Source: Oceanobacillus chungangensis (GTDB lineage: Bacteria; Bacillota; Bacilli; Bacillales; Amphibacillaceae). Taken from it: a DNA stretch of 64,000 nucleotides. Shown piece after piece: positions 45,281-53,761 of this stretch (positions within the stretch are counted from its first letter, which is position 1; each line of letters starts with the position of its first letter). The translations under genes were made by a program, and so were the position numbers. Below the pieces are notes generated by a model. That model ran no database searches and was not told the DNA's origin. It was given only the letters and a program-made list of their open reading frames with translations. The stretch lies in NCBI RefSeq assembly GCF_003369565.1, contig NZ_PIOD01000021.1, positions 1 to 64,000 of the forward strand, given 5' to 3'.

Positions 45281-45868
45281 TTAAAGTTCATTCTCAGCTA
45301 GTTCTAATTCACGTACATTATGTTGGTATAATATGCTCCGCAATTTCTCCATCATCTCTTCCGAAGTAATAATACAAGGAAAGGTTTCGAACCTTGTCTT
45401 GATTATCATTTCATATTGATTATTAACTTCAATAGAATAACCATAGAATCGATGATCAAAATCGATTGTGGCAAACTCAAATGATTTAATTTTCCTCCAA
45501 CCGATAAATCTTGCACCACAAATAATGCCTTCTTCAATAATGGCGAACATATTTAGTATGTTGGAAAACTGCAATATTGGCAGCATAAGTAATAAATATA
45601 ATGACCAGTAGAATTCTAAAAAAAATTGTCCTACAATAAACATGATAATGACGTACAGAAAAATAAGAACATACGTAATTATTCCACCTATTTGTTTGGA
45701 AAAAGTGGGTGGATTTATAATTTTTTGCGGGAATTTTCGAATAACTGCTAATTCATCATCCGAATTTGGTAATATAATCTTCCGCTTCATCTTGACCAAA
45801 ATAAGAGCAAAACGATAGATCCAGAATAATATTATTACTGCAAAGAAAATCTCAATAAACAACTCCAA
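45281..45868 (-). CDS. Membrane protein of unknown function
   Basis: A protein of 195 aa with an N-terminal helix (LFIEIFFAVIILFWIYRFALIL), two central helices (IITYVLIFLYVIIMFIVGQF; LYLLLMLPILQFSNILNMFA) and a C-terminal PH-like region (EEGIICGARFIGWRKIKSFE, then YEMIIKTRFETFPCIITSEE). The layout recalls DUF5673-type proteins. TTG 45868, after AGGTGGTGATG, is chosen over a far upstream start at 45961 that has no ribosome site. Confidence 0.65.
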   Translation of the reverse strand: MELFIEIFFAVIILFWIYRFALILVKMKRKIILPNSDDELAVIRKFPQKIINPPTFSKQIGGIITYVLIFLYVIIMFIVGQFFLEFYWSLYLLLMLPILQFSNILNMFAIIEEGIICGARFIGWRKIKSFEFATIDFDHRFYGYSIEVNNQYEMIIKTRFETFPCIITSEEMMEKLRSILYQHNVRELELAENEL

Positions 45869-46021
45869 GACATCACCACCTATTATGATTGTTATTGTCT
45901 TTATTAACTGATTTATCAAGGGCAAGCAGGTATGGTTATTGATGACATAAGAGGATTTCATAATATATAGGCAAAAAGCTAACAGGTCTTACCTGTGTAT
46001 TAGTGAAGATCTGTTTATCTT

Positions 46022-46588
46022 TTACGGTCGATCAATGAAAAGTGTGAACACCTTTGCTTCTTCATCATTTACTGGAATAAAGAGATGTGGTTTTGATCCC
46101 TGAAAATAGGCACTATCCCCTTTTTCCATATAATGCTTATCTCCATTATAAAACAAGAAAATCGAACCCTCTAAAATATAAATAAACTCATCCTGAGAAT
46201 GTGTATATGATTCTTCTCGTTGATTGATGTTTTTTGGGGTAACATGAACAATTGTTGGTTCAATTCCACTAAATTGTGAGCGATTCGCAAGCAACTCATA
46301 GGAATATCCCATGCTGACATCCCCTACTTTTGACTCTCGATTTGATTTTTTCTGAAGCACAAGATCCTCTTCCGTTTTATCATCTAAAATCCATGCAAGC
46401 GTTACATTTAATACTTCACTGATTTTTGAAAGTGTAGCAATAGCGGAAGCCGTTTGTCCATTTTCAATTTTGGAAAGCATGCTCTTCGAAATACCACATC
46501 GATCGGCAACTTGCTGCTGTGTCATTTTCTTTCTTAACCGTATTTCCTTTAATTTGAGTCCAATAGCGTGAAGATTGATGAATCTCAT
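46022..46588 (-). CDS. XRE-family regulator with cupin sensor domain
   Basis: The 188-aa protein joins an N-terminal helix-turn-helix (LKEIRLRKKMTQQQVADRCGISKSMLSKIENGQ, about 12-45) to a C-terminal cupin barrel (YTHSQDEFIYILEGSIFLFYNGDKHYMEKGDSAYFQGSKPH, about 128-168). Such repressors sense small metabolites. ATG 46588 lies only one base after GAAAGG, so the true start is slightly uncertain. It follows HMG-CoA lyase by about 260 bp on the same strand and may regulate it. Confidence 0.85.
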   Translation of the reverse strand: MRFINLHAIGLKLKEIRLRKKMTQQQVADRCGISKSMLSKIENGQTASAIATLSKISEVLNVTLAWILDDKTEEDLVLQKKSNRESKVGDVSMGYSYELLANRSQFSGIEPTIVHVTPKNINQREESYTHSQDEFIYILEGSIFLFYNGDKHYMEKGDSAYFQGSKPHLFIPVNDEEAKVFTLFIDRP

Positions 46589-46845
46589 TCCTTTCAAAAA
46601 ATATCAACTATACTTAATTTTATAATAGAATAGTCATTGGAATGCGTCAAGAATAACTGAGAGATGGAATTTCTAATATTTTGTTGCTTATTTGTAGATT
46701 GAAAATATCTAAAAAATGTTGCATTCATCAGCTTTCTGCAGTTTCAGTAATTGCCTTTAACAAATAGAAATACCGTAATTTTAAGCTTTTTGTTCCCCTT
46801 AAAATCACGGCAAATATTCTAAGCCATTAGTAATGATAACTATCT

Positions 46846-47751
46846 TTATATTGCACTTGCGAGATAGGCTAATGATTTACTCGGTAATGCTTTTCCCAAT
46901 TTACCTTGGATAAATAACGATGCTTCTTGGATTTTTTGTTCATTTATACCTGTATGAATTCCTAATCCATGCAGAAGATACAGCACATCATTTGTCGCGA
47001 CATTTCCAGCAGCACCTGGAGCATATGGACAACCGCCAAGCCCGCCAATCGAACTATCGAAGCGATTGATACCATACTGCATCGATGTCATAATATTAGC
47101 GATTGCCATTCCTCTTGTATCATGAAAGTGCATAATTATTTTCTCTTGCGGATAATGATGGAGAACAGTTTCTAGAAGCTGCTCGACCTGTGACGGAACT
47201 GCGGAGCCAATCGTATCTCCTAAGGAAATATCATCCACTCCAAACTCAAATAACTTCTCACATACTCGAAGAACTTCGCTTGGTGCAATTCTCCCTTCAT
47301 GTGGACAATCAAATACGGTGGATACATAGCCTGTCACAGGTTTACCCGACCGTTTTGCTTCCTCAATTACTCGTTTTAATACTGGATAGGTGTCAGCAAT
47401 GGATTTATTTATGTTATTAATATTATGGGATTCACTTGCAGACATAAACACCGAAGCACGATCAATTCCAGCCTCCAATGCAAAGTCCAACCCTTTTACA
47501 TTTGGTACAAGAGCTGAATAAGAAACGTTCGGATTCCGCTTAATTTTCTGCCCAACTTCACGGGCATCAGCAAGCGCTGGAATCCATTTCGGATTAACAA
47601 ATGAAGAGTACTCAATTTCCTCTACTCCTGATTCAGACAACATATTAATCCAAGCAATCTTATCAGCAGTATCAATCCATGATTTTTCATTCTGTAAGCC
47701 ATCTCGAGGTCCTACTTCTTTAATCTGCACATACTTAGGCAAATTCATCAT
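46846..47751 (-). CDS. mvaB: Hydroxymethylglutaryl-CoA lyase (YngG)
   Basis: The 301-aa TIM-barrel protein has the HMGL motifs EVGPRDGLQNE (12-22, metal Asp and catalytic Arg), HFHDTRGMAIAN (metal His pair) and the catalytic Cys loop IGGLGGCPYAPGAAGN. It splits HMG-CoA into acetyl-CoA and acetoacetate in leucine breakdown. Other genes of the leucine pathway (the yngE-J group in B. subtilis) are not in this window, so here it is a stand-alone gene. AGGAGGGG precedes ATG 47751. Confidence 0.92.
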   Translation of the reverse strand: MMNLPKYVQIKEVGPRDGLQNEKSWIDTADKIAWINMLSESGVEEIEYSSFVNPKWIPALADAREVGQKIKRNPNVSYSALVPNVKGLDFALEAGIDRASVFMSASESHNINNINKSIADTYPVLKRVIEEAKRSGKPVTGYVSTVFDCPHEGRIAPSEVLRVCEKLFEFGVDDISLGDTIGSAVPSQVEQLLETVLHHYPQEKIIMHFHDTRGMAIANIMTSMQYGINRFDSSIGGLGGCPYAPGAAGNVATNDVLYLLHGLGIHTGINEQKIQEASLFIQGKLGKALPSKSLAYLASAI

Positions 47752-48102
47752 GCATTCCCCTCCTAGTCACCTGTTTTAGGATTAAACCTGAGTAAGAACT
47801 TTGTACAGTTTATGAGCAAATGAACATGTTCGTGCAGAGGCTCACTATAGTTGAAACTGCAAAGAATGCGATTTCATGTGTAGTTATTAAAATAAGCCAT
47901 AGATTAGTCGAACAGTTAGAGCTAACAATACAGTATATTCAATATAGTTTAGTAAGATTCAACTTTGTTGAATTAAGTATATAATAAATATTCCGACAAC
48001 GTCAACTGATGGATATTTACAGTCTATGAGTAAGAAAAAATTGGACCATAGTTATACAATTTCAGCAAACAATATAGATTTATGTGAAAAAAGGGGAGTA
48101 TT
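47752..48102. promoter_or_regulatory. Gap upstream of HMG-CoA lyase with a palindromic site
   Basis: No gene is seen. ATTCAACTTTGTTGAAT (47957-47973) is a perfect 17-bp palindrome about 206 bp from the mvaB start, a candidate operator for an unknown regulator. A direct link to mvaB is inference. Confidence 0.4.
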
Positions 48103-48281
48103 TTGGTGACACAACATGATGTAAACCAATTAGCGCACAAGCAATTGAGAAATACATCTGATCAAATACTTGCCCAGGTGAAGCAATCAAATAAGCTTCA
48201 AATGAAATTTTACAAGCATTAACGGCGGATAGCCAAGTTGAACGTGTAAAATTCAGCAACAACCGGTCTCTGAGTAATTAA
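48103..48281 (+). pseudogene. Frameshifted small gene of unknown family
   Basis: AAGGGGAG precedes TTG/GTG at 48103-48108, and the first frame reads TQHDVNQLAHKQLRNTSDQI then LAQVKQ. A second frame continues ASNEILQALTADSQVERVKF and SNNRSLSN to a stop at 48281. Joined, they form one helical protein of about 58 residues with an in-frame stop, followed at once by a strong terminator. I read it as a recently broken small gene; alternatively only the 38-codon first ORF is expressed. Confidence 0.45.
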
Positions 48282-48310
48282 CAGACTGCACTATTTAATC
48301 ATAAAAAAAG

Positions 48311-48354
48311 ACTTCGGAGTTACTTTGCATGTAAAGTAACTCCGAAGAAGTTTT
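48311..48354 (+). terminator. Strong intrinsic terminator
   Basis: ACTTCGGAGTTACTTT (48311-48326) pairs with AAAGTAACTCCGAAGAAGT, loop GCATGT, then TTTTATAT. Confidence 0.9.
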
Positions 48355-48425
48355 ATATATCATGAAAAAAAAGCTTCAGTCCACGCCATTAACTTTTGCA
48401 TTCGTGATAATCCTATGTCAGAATC

Positions 48426-48603
48426 TATCCTAGATTTCCTTTTGATAAGAAAATATCTTTAGTATACATACTGATGCTAATTCAACCATCCGATGTTCAC
48501 CTATTACCTACATAGTATCCTTCTCACACTTCGGAGTACTTGGTAGCAAATCCCCTTCCCCTTACTTCCACAGGTAAGTTTTCAATTATTATCTAACCTC
48601 CTA
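48426..48603 (-). pseudogene. Possible decayed gene
   Basis: Behind AGGAGGTTAG the minus strand reads IENLPVEVRGRGFATKYSEV, stop, EGYYVGNR, stop, TSDG, stop, ISISMYTKDIFLSKGNLG in one frame. The three stops are all TGA, which would restore Arg (CGA) by single changes. The reading frame otherwise looks protein-like, but no family was recognised. No other gene is seen in the stretch between the terminator and 48665. Confidence 0.35.
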
Positions 48604-48665
48604 TTTCGCTATAAAAACAGGATGGAAGGATCCGGCACTGCCTAATTATGGGGGAAAAATCCATG

Positions 48666-48986
48666 CTACGTTTTTTTCTTTAATATATTAATAACATCTT
48701 CAAACGCCATCTTACTTTCCTCCATTACTTCGTCAAGATAAAGCTCAATTTCTTCAAGAACAGATGATTCGGCATTTGCCTCCCTGACATCTAAAGTCGG
48801 GTGATCATCTAAATGCGTGAGTATAGAAGTGATAATCAAATGGAGTGTTTCGCTTTCTAAAAAAACGAAACTATTATCTCTTGACTGATCTTTATGTTTT
48901 AATTCATCTATATTTTCATTTATATAATCACGAATTAATTGTATAATTAATGATTTCTGCTTATGGTTGTATTGATTATTGCTCAT
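48666..48986 (-). CDS. Hypothetical acidic helical protein
   Basis: A 106-aa protein, mostly helical and acidic (IIQLIRDYINENIDELKHKD; SVLEEIELYLDEVMEESKMA). AGGGGGATGAAA supports ATG 48986 rather than ATG 48992, which lies within the ribosome site. No family is recognised. It overlaps the end of a 33-codon ORF upstream by 11 bases and follows a hypothetical gene at 49.1 kb on the same strand, so these may be one operon. Confidence 0.65.
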   Translation of the reverse strand: MSNNQYNHKQKSLIIQLIRDYINENIDELKHKDQSRDNSFVFLESETLHLIITSILTHLDDHPTLDVREANAESSVLEEIELYLDEVMEESKMAFEDVINILKKKT

Positions 48987-49077
48987 TTTCATCCCCCTTA
49001 TTTATAGAACCACCAACATTAATCTGGTTAAGGGCGCTAATTCCATCTTTTATTTCATCCCCATAGATAAACCCCAT
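48976..49077 (-). CDS. Possible 33-codon ORF overlapping the next gene
   Basis: In-frame codons give MGFIYGDEIKDGISALNQIN followed by VGGSINKGDENEQ. The tail IxVGGSINKGD faintly resembles spore germination GerPA/PF-type peptides. There is no good ribosome site before ATG 49077, and codons upstream of it are also open (SSYAGSI), so the real start is unclear or the gene is a remnant. The stop overlaps the next start, a sign of coupling. Confidence 0.4.
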   Translation of the reverse strand: MGFIYGDEIKDGISALNQINVGGSINKGDENEQ

Positions 49078-49107
49078 AATACTGCCCGCATAAGAGGATA
49101 CTGGTAT

Positions 49108-49548
49108 TTATTTCACTTGGAAGTTTGAAAATGACAATGTATCGTTCGGCTCAAGTTTACTTACATTAGTCGGCCTTAACCAAAATTCCTGTTTATCTTT
49201 AGAGTCATTCATCCGCTCCCATGCATTTGGTAATTTCATTTTTTGTTTAGAATCCTTATTTAAATATTTTCCAGAAAAGTCGAAAGGTGAATCTGCAGAT
49301 AGTTTTATACAAATATATGGGTTTGAAAGTGGGCTTGCCCCCAGATTCTGAATATGATAAGAACCAGGGCTAAAATTTTCATCTCCCTGCTCATGAGAAA
49401 TGTTTAAGGAGTATGTAAAATAACTAATAACTTGAAAATCTTTTGCCACTTTTTGTTCCGATATGATAGTTTTTATTTCTTTCAGATAAGAGGTGGTCAT
49501 TTCTTGCCACTCAGCAATTTTCTGCTTAATATCATTCGTTCTTTTCAT
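49108..49548 (-). CDS. Hypothetical protein, unrecognised
   Basis: The 146-aa protein has an N-terminal coiled-coil stretch (NDIKQKIAEWQEMTTSYLKE) and a beta-rich rest (YFTYSLNISHEQGDENFSPG; LGASPLSNPYICIKLSADSP; LEPNDTLSFSNFQVK). GGGGGTGAAC fits ATG 49548 better than the in-frame start at 49566. The immunoglobulin-like beta pattern may mean a surface or spore-layer protein, but this is a guess. It heads the small operon running to 48666. Confidence 0.6.
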   Translation of the reverse strand: MKRTNDIKQKIAEWQEMTTSYLKEIKTIISEQKVAKDFQVISYFTYSLNISHEQGDENFSPGSYHIQNLGASPLSNPYICIKLSADSPFDFSGKYLNKDSKQKMKLPNAWERMNDSKDKQEFWLRPTNVSKLEPNDTLSFSNFQVK

Positions 49549-49763
49549 TAAGTAGTTCACCCCCAAGAAAAATAAAGAGAGGAATATTTCCTCTCCTTAA
49601 TACTACATAACCTTCAAAGCAAAAAAGCATCCAAATAAAGTGGGTAAATATTTGGTGGTCGACAGGAAGGCCGCCATACTGGTGCTTTAAATATTGTTAA
49701 TAACAAAATAGGAAAGAGCATCGTTCCAAAAGCATTTAGCAATATATAATTAATTGGAATTTA

Positions 49764-49801
49764 AAAAGAAGATTCCTGTATGGTACAGAAATCTTCTTTT
49801 G
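49764..49801. terminator. Bidirectional hairpin terminator
   Basis: AAAAGAAGATTCCTGT and ACAGAAATCTTCTTTT pair (one mismatch) around ATGGT, with A/T runs on both sides. Plus-strand codons just before it (GGRQEGRHTGALNIVNNKIG) look like a remnant, but no intact gene exists there. Confidence 0.8.
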
Positions 49802-49845
49802 GATTACGGATAGTCCTTATTAAATATACAAGCAACTCACAAGCC

Positions 49846-50472
49846 TTACATTTCCTTCGATGAAATGGGTAAGAAAAGCTTAATTCCTCGTTTATTAAAT
49901 GGCAATAATTTACTATCAGCAACTAAATGGCTTATGTATCCTGTAAGACCTGTATAGAAAATCCCTTCAATTCCTAAAGAAACCTCTAATTTTGAAACAA
50001 TAATACCATAGAAAATAACCCCTAGGATCGAATGGGTATAACTCCGATGTGCGACAAAGGACGCAATTAAGATATAAACACCAAGTAGCAGCAACCACAT
50101 CTCTTGATGGGAAATACCACTTACGAGTACACCAATTCCTGTGATAGTTAGCATATGCCTTTGCTTAATAAACGACGATCCAATTATCATTGCGAGTCCG
50201 ATACCAATACCCAGATAACGGTTTGCTGCAATACCTTCATAGATACTATAAACAATCATCAGCATCCCAATTAACAGTGCTGCGGACTGGATAACCTTAT
50301 GTGATAGGGTGATTTTATTTCGAAGCTTCCCATCAATATCAAGGTCTGGTATCAACCCCGAAATCCCCCCTATTCCAACTAATAAAAGCGTGGTAGCTGG
50401 TGATGATTGATAATTATTTGCGACGATAAACCCTGCTGCCGCACCAATTGCAACATGTGCTGTTCCATTCAT
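49846..50472 (-). CDS. Membrane-bound metal-dependent hydrolase (DUF457/YdjM type)
   Basis: The 208-aa protein has several membrane helices and the family's metal-binding set: HVAIGAAAGF at the N-terminus, SGLIPDLDIDG (about 43-53), AHRSYTHSILG and YISHLVADSKLLPFN. These are the LexA-regulated YdjM-type membrane hydrolases with unknown substrate. GGGTGGT precedes ATG 50472; the longer ORF from 50496 lacks a site. Confidence 0.83.
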   Translation of the reverse strand: MNGTAHVAIGAAAGFIVANNYQSSPATTLLLVGIGGISGLIPDLDIDGKLRNKITLSHKVIQSAALLIGMLMIVYSIYEGIAANRYLGIGIGLAMIIGSSFIKQRHMLTITGIGVLVSGISHQEMWLLLLGVYILIASFVAHRSYTHSILGVIFYGIIVSKLEVSLGIEGIFYTGLTGYISHLVADSKLLPFNKRGIKLFLPISSKEM

Positions 50473-50713
50473 ATTAAAATACCACCCTAAGAACAATATT
50501 TTGTGGTATTTTCATAAACACCGTGCTCTATTTTACTACAAAAAGTCAAATTTGTGGGAAAAATAATTGAATCTATAATGATTGATGTATAATATGATCT
50601 GTTCTAAAATAATAACAAAGTTACTGTTATTGAAAAAACAATTAATATATATTTATAAGTGCTGATACGGATTATATAATGGAAAGGCTATAGTCTAACA
50701 GGAGGAATAACTA

Positions 50714-51301
50714 ATGACAAAAAAACTCATTCTAGCTTCATCGTCACCAAGAAGGCAGGAACTATTAAGACAGGTGAAAATTCCTTTTGCTTTCCGAAAA
50801 CAAGACATAGATGAATCACTTATCATTACTAGTGATCCGTTAAAAAAAGTAAAGCAATTATCTCAACTTAAAGGTCAGAGTATTCTTATTGAACATAAGG
50901 ACGAAGTAATCATATCTGCTGACACAGTTGTTACTTACAATCAAAGAATATTTGAAAAACCTAAAAACAAGGAAGATGCATTACAAATGCTTTCTGCATT
51001 AAGTGGAGACGTGCACGAGGTATTTACTGGAGTCATGATTCGTTCAGTTGATGAAGAAATTGTATTTGTTGAGCGAACTAAGGTTGAGTTTTGGCAGTTA
51101 ACCAAAGAGGAAATAGAATGGTATATATCCACAAATGAGCCGTACGATAAAGCAGGTGCCTACGGAATTCAAAGCATCGGCGCCACGTTTGTTAAGCAAA
51201 TTATTGGAGATTACTACAATGTCATGGGGTTACCTATTTCTCGTGTAGTTAGAGAGCTAAGGGAATTTGAAGTGTATCCGGAAACTGCTCTACTTAATTG
51301 A
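50714..51301 (+). CDS. maf: Maf-type nucleoside triphosphate pyrophosphatase
   Basis: The 195-aa protein has the Maf motifs ASSSPRRQELL (about 8-18), ISADTVV (about 66-72) and KAGAYGIQSIGATFVKQIIGDYYNVMGLP (about 143-171). Maf enzymes hydrolyse dTTP/UTP or modified pyrimidine triphosphates. The gene here is alone, away from the radC-mreB neighbourhood where maf usually sits in Bacillus, so it may be a second copy. GGAGGAATAACT precedes ATG 50714. Confidence 0.88.
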   Translation: MTKKLILASSSPRRQELLRQVKIPFAFRKQDIDESLIITSDPLKKVKQLSQLKGQSILIEHKDEVIISADTVVTYNQRIFEKPKNKEDALQMLSALSGDVHEVFTGVMIRSVDEEIVFVERTKVEFWQLTKEEIEWYISTNEPYDKAGAYGIQSIGATFVKQIIGDYYNVMGLPISRVVRELREFEVYPETALLN

Positions 51302-51316
51302 GTCAAACCCCCAATC

Positions 51317-51354
51317 CCCCAAGCTTTTATTCCATTAAGTCACTTGGGGTTTTT
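51317..51354 (+). terminator. Terminator after maf
   Basis: CCCCAAG (51317-51323) and CTTGGGG (51343-51349), then TTTTT. Confidence 0.75.
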
Positions 51355-51496
51355 AAAAATGTATAGGAACAGTTAAATATATTCAACATGCGGTCGTTCA
51401 GTAGTTACCTGGAACCCTCTAATACACACATTCATGTACTCGACTAATAATATTCCCACTAATATGAATGACAAATGATTCTAAGTTAATGTTAGG

Positions 51497-52348
51497 TTAG
51501 CTATTATCTACGAACTTCCCATAATCTGGAATAGCAATTTTGTCAAACTCATCAACTAACTTTTTGAGACCATTTGAAAGTGTTGCACCCGAAATAGGCT
51601 TTCCATGCCCAGTTATGGCAATTCTCGGTTTTAATGATTGCAATTTCTCGACTGATTTCCTAGCTGCATTCCAAACTGTTGTAAAGTATCTTGGTAGACC
51701 ATTTACTTCCAATTCTTGTGTAAGAACCTTGTAGAGTGAATCTTGTTTAACCGTAACGAAGGCATCTCCAGCAATAAGAGTCCCGTCTTCATCACGGAAC
51801 AATGATATATGCCCCGGTGAATGACCAGGTGTATGTATCCAACGGAAACCCGGCATATATGGCACACTACCATCCGCAGGTAAGCCTTGAACATTTTCAC
51901 CTAGATTGATTGGTTCATTCGGAAACATTGGAGACATTTTTGCTATCAAGCCCCCCTCCACGCTAGCATCTGGCTTAGGATAACTCATTTTCCCTGTCAA
52001 AAAAGGCAATTCTAACTCATGAGCAAATATAGGAACCGCCCATTTTTTTACTAGCTCAACAATTGCACCTACGTGATCAAAATGACCATGGGTTAAAATA
52101 ATAGCTTTAGGACGGCTGTTAGCCCCAAAACGTTCTTCAATGACAGAAATAATTTTATCTGCTGAGTCAGGCATTTCTGCGTCAACTAAAACAAAATCCT
52201 TAGTATTCGGAATACCTACTAAGCAAATATTAACAATTTGAATCGTATGAGAATATAAATCTGGCAGAACCTCTAAACCTCTACCACTTCCTATTGAAGT
52301 TGCAGGAATAAATTTATAATCATTACCATAAGAAATATCCTTATCCAT
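51497..52348 (-). CDS. MBL-fold metallo-hydrolase (long form)
   Basis: The 283-aa protein carries LTHGHFDHVGA (about 86-96), HTPGHSPGH, the metal aspartate in LIAGDAFVT and ITGHGKPI near the C-terminus, the complete MBL metal set. It resembles glyoxalase-II-like hydrolases with an N-terminal region PATSIGSGRGLEVLPDLYSH typical of a Bacillaceae subgroup. Substrate unknown. It is the last host gene before the tRNA-Val fragment and the mobile element. Confidence 0.85.
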   Translation of the reverse strand: MDKDISYGNDYKFIPATSIGSGRGLEVLPDLYSHTIQIVNICLVGIPNTKDFVLVDAEMPDSADKIISVIEERFGANSRPKAIILTHGHFDHVGAIVELVKKWAVPIFAHELELPFLTGKMSYPKPDASVEGGLIAKMSPMFPNEPINLGENVQGLPADGSVPYMPGFRWIHTPGHSPGHISLFRDEDGTLIAGDAFVTVKQDSLYKVLTQELEVNGLPRYFTTVWNAARKSVEKLQSLKPRIAITGHGKPISGATLSNGLKKLVDEFDKIAIPDYGKFVDNS

Positions 52349-52486
52349 AATTAACCCCCTCTATGTAAAATGTAATTTTTTTTCATATAGAGATATATTC
52401 CCTTTAATTTGACAACATGTTCCTCATAATAATTTAATATTATTTAGAACATGGCTGAATGTCTTTTTTTGAAAAAATTATCAGAA

Positions 52487-52531
52487 AACAAAAAAAACGC
52501 TTTTCCCTTGATACAAAAAGGATTAGCGTCT
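52487..52531 (-). terminator. Terminator downstream of the tRNA-Val fragment
   Basis: On the minus strand GACGCT...AGCGT (52525-52529 with 52497-52501) forms a stem ending in TTTTTTTTG. It lies 12 bp beyond the tRNA 3' end, as expected for the original tRNA transcript, so this side is host sequence. Confidence 0.6.
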
Positions 52532-52542
52532 CTTTTGATTAG

Positions 52543-52585
52543 TGACTCCGATTGGGCTCGAACCAACGACCTCTACCCTGTCAAG
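52543..52585 (-). tRNA. 3' half of tRNA-Val(GAC): attachment-site copy, not a functional tRNA
   Basis: On the minus strand, CTTGACAGGGTAGAGGTCG covers the anticodon loop (GAC) and 3' stem strand, then GTTGGTTCGAGCCCAAT forms a complete T-arm and CGGAGTCA is the 3' acceptor strand with its discriminator. CCA is not encoded. Upstream of 52585 the sequence stops matching any tRNA (GTCTGT instead of the 5' anticodon stem). This is the typical fragment left at one end of an element integrated into a tRNA 3' half; the whole gene should lie at the far end. Confidence 0.85.
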
Positions 52586-52673
52586 TCTGTACAGTTGCTT
52601 TTCTCAATTATGATTAATTTGCATAAAGCCTGATATAAAAGCATTTATGCAGGTTGTAAAATATTTAGAACGA

Positions 52674-52733
52674 TTATTTTTGTAGTTCATTGTCCAAATT
52701 GGTCAACAACTGGTCAACAAAAGTCGTATTACC
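52674..52733 (-). pseudogene. Possible C-terminal remnant of a tyrosine integrase
   Basis: After a stop codon, the minus strand reads GNTTFVDQLLTNLDNELQK and stops at 52674, 90 bp from the att fragment, where integrase genes usually end. The text VDQLLTN is of a type I associate with integrase C-termini, but 19 residues are too few to be sure. It may instead be an accident of the direct repeats it overlaps. Confidence 0.3.
52700..52720. repeat. Tandem TGGTCAACAA repeats near att
   Basis: TGGTCAACAA occurs at 52700-52709 and 52711-52720, an 11-bp period. Short direct repeats about 100 bp from an att core are typical integrase arm-type sites. Confidence 0.5.
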
Positions 52734-52774
52734 CTATCTGATATTTATCGGTGTTTTTTCGGTGGTTTAATTTC

Positions 52775-53080
52775 TCAGTTATTTATCCAATCATCAATAT
52801 GATCCAGATTAAATATCAGCACTCTGTTACTTATTCGTTTATGAGGTATTTGCTTTTCCCTGAGTAATTTATATATTGTGGTTTCACCTATCGGTGTACC
52901 AATGCTTTCTAAATACTCCACCAAGGCTTTTACACCTCTAATGTTTCGATTATTTTTTATAGCTTCTTTATCAATTACATTTTTCTCTCCCATAGCTATT
53001 TGGGCAATGTATTCAATAGCATTTTTTATAGCTTCTTCTGATGGTTTGTTATCAATTGTTACTTTTATTAATTTCCCCAT
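52775..53080 (-). CDS. Excisionase-like helix-turn-helix protein
   Basis: The 101-aa protein has an N-terminal helical part (PSEEAIKNAIEYIAQIAMGE) and a C-terminal DNA-binding unit of the MerR/excisionase kind: GETTIYKLLREKQIPHKRIS followed by FNLDHIDDWINN. AGGAGG precedes ATG 53080. Position beside the att fragment suits a recombination directionality factor or a control protein. Similar proteins lacking excision activity exist, so the role is inference. Confidence 0.65.
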   Translation of the reverse strand: MGKLIKVTIDNKPSEEAIKNAIEYIAQIAMGEKNVIDKEAIKNNRNIRGVKALVEYLESIGTPIGETTIYKLLREKQIPHKRISNRVLIFNLDHIDDWINN

Positions 53081-53324
53081 TCTCCCTCAACCTCCTACGC
53101 AAAAACTCTTTCGTCAATTTTGATCTATCTTTTTTTGTTTATTATAAAAAACAGTAGTAGAACTATCCGGGAAATTCAAGTAGAACTCACTCGGAAATTA
53201 CGAAGAAGTACCAAGTTATCCTAAAATAAGCGTAAAAATCACCGATAATCTCGTTATTTTTGTAAACTTCTCATTGACTGCTGCCAAAACTTCTACATAG
53301 ATAGTTGGATGACTAAATCCGATT

Positions 53325-53522
53325 TTATTCACCGATATACTCAAACAATTTCTTTCTAGATATATGGTAAGTCCACACCGATGACATTTTTACTGCTACA
53401 CCGAAAGGAAGAATTTTTTGTTGCAATCCTAATCGGATGAATTGCTGTGACACCCCCATGAATTCTGAAGCTTCTTTAACTGTAATTTTATTTACTCTTT
53501 TAATTTCATTTGATTTTTCCAT
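53325..53522 (-). CDS. Small helix-turn-helix (excisionase-type) protein
   Basis: The 65-aa protein reads ITVKEASEFMGVSQQFIRLG then a wing-like VWTYHISRKKLFEYIGE, the layout of phage excisionase/AlpA-type HTH_17 proteins. AAGGAGAT supports ATG 53522. An inverted repeat and a direct repeat pair lie in its upstream region (53555-53623), possible binding sites. Confidence 0.7.
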   Translation of the reverse strand: MEKSNEIKRVNKITVKEASEFMGVSQQFIRLGLQQKILPFGVAVKMSSVWTYHISRKKLFEYIGE

Positions 53523-53554
53523 CCTTATCTCCTTTTTATCATTAAATTTTGTAA

Positions 53555-53623
53555 TTCACTCCTAAAATCTAAGGAGTGAACTAATTATTTTTTAAAAATG
53601 CTTTGTACGTCAAATTGTACGTC
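53555..53623. promoter_or_regulatory. Inverted and direct repeats upstream of the small HTH gene
   Basis: TTCACTCCT (53555-53563) and AGGAGTGAA (53572-53580) are a perfect inverted pair. TTGTACGTC recurs at 53603-53611 and 53615-53623 with 12-bp period. They could be operator or arm-type sites. Confidence 0.5.
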
Positions 53624-53705
53624 TTGAAGCAATTAAACCCTCAAGTAGATGTTTGTAATATTAGTCAGATTTAATTAGTTTGAAGTGTTTTCCTCAATAT
53701 AAAAA

Positions 53706-53744
53706 AGGACACCAAACAACGTTTATTGCGTCATTCAGTGTCCT
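53706..53744 (-). terminator. Terminator after the AbiC-type gene
   Basis: AGGACAC (53706-53712) pairs with GTGTCCT (53738-53744); on the minus strand TTTTTTATATTG follows. Confidence 0.75.
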
Positions 53745-53761
53745 CCAGATGGCTGGTAGAA

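Noticed and set aside
49620-49740. Protein-like frame GGRQEGRHTGALNIVNNKIG on the plus strand
   Set aside because: Too short, preceded by stops and lacking a start or a recognised family; mentioned only as a possible remnant.
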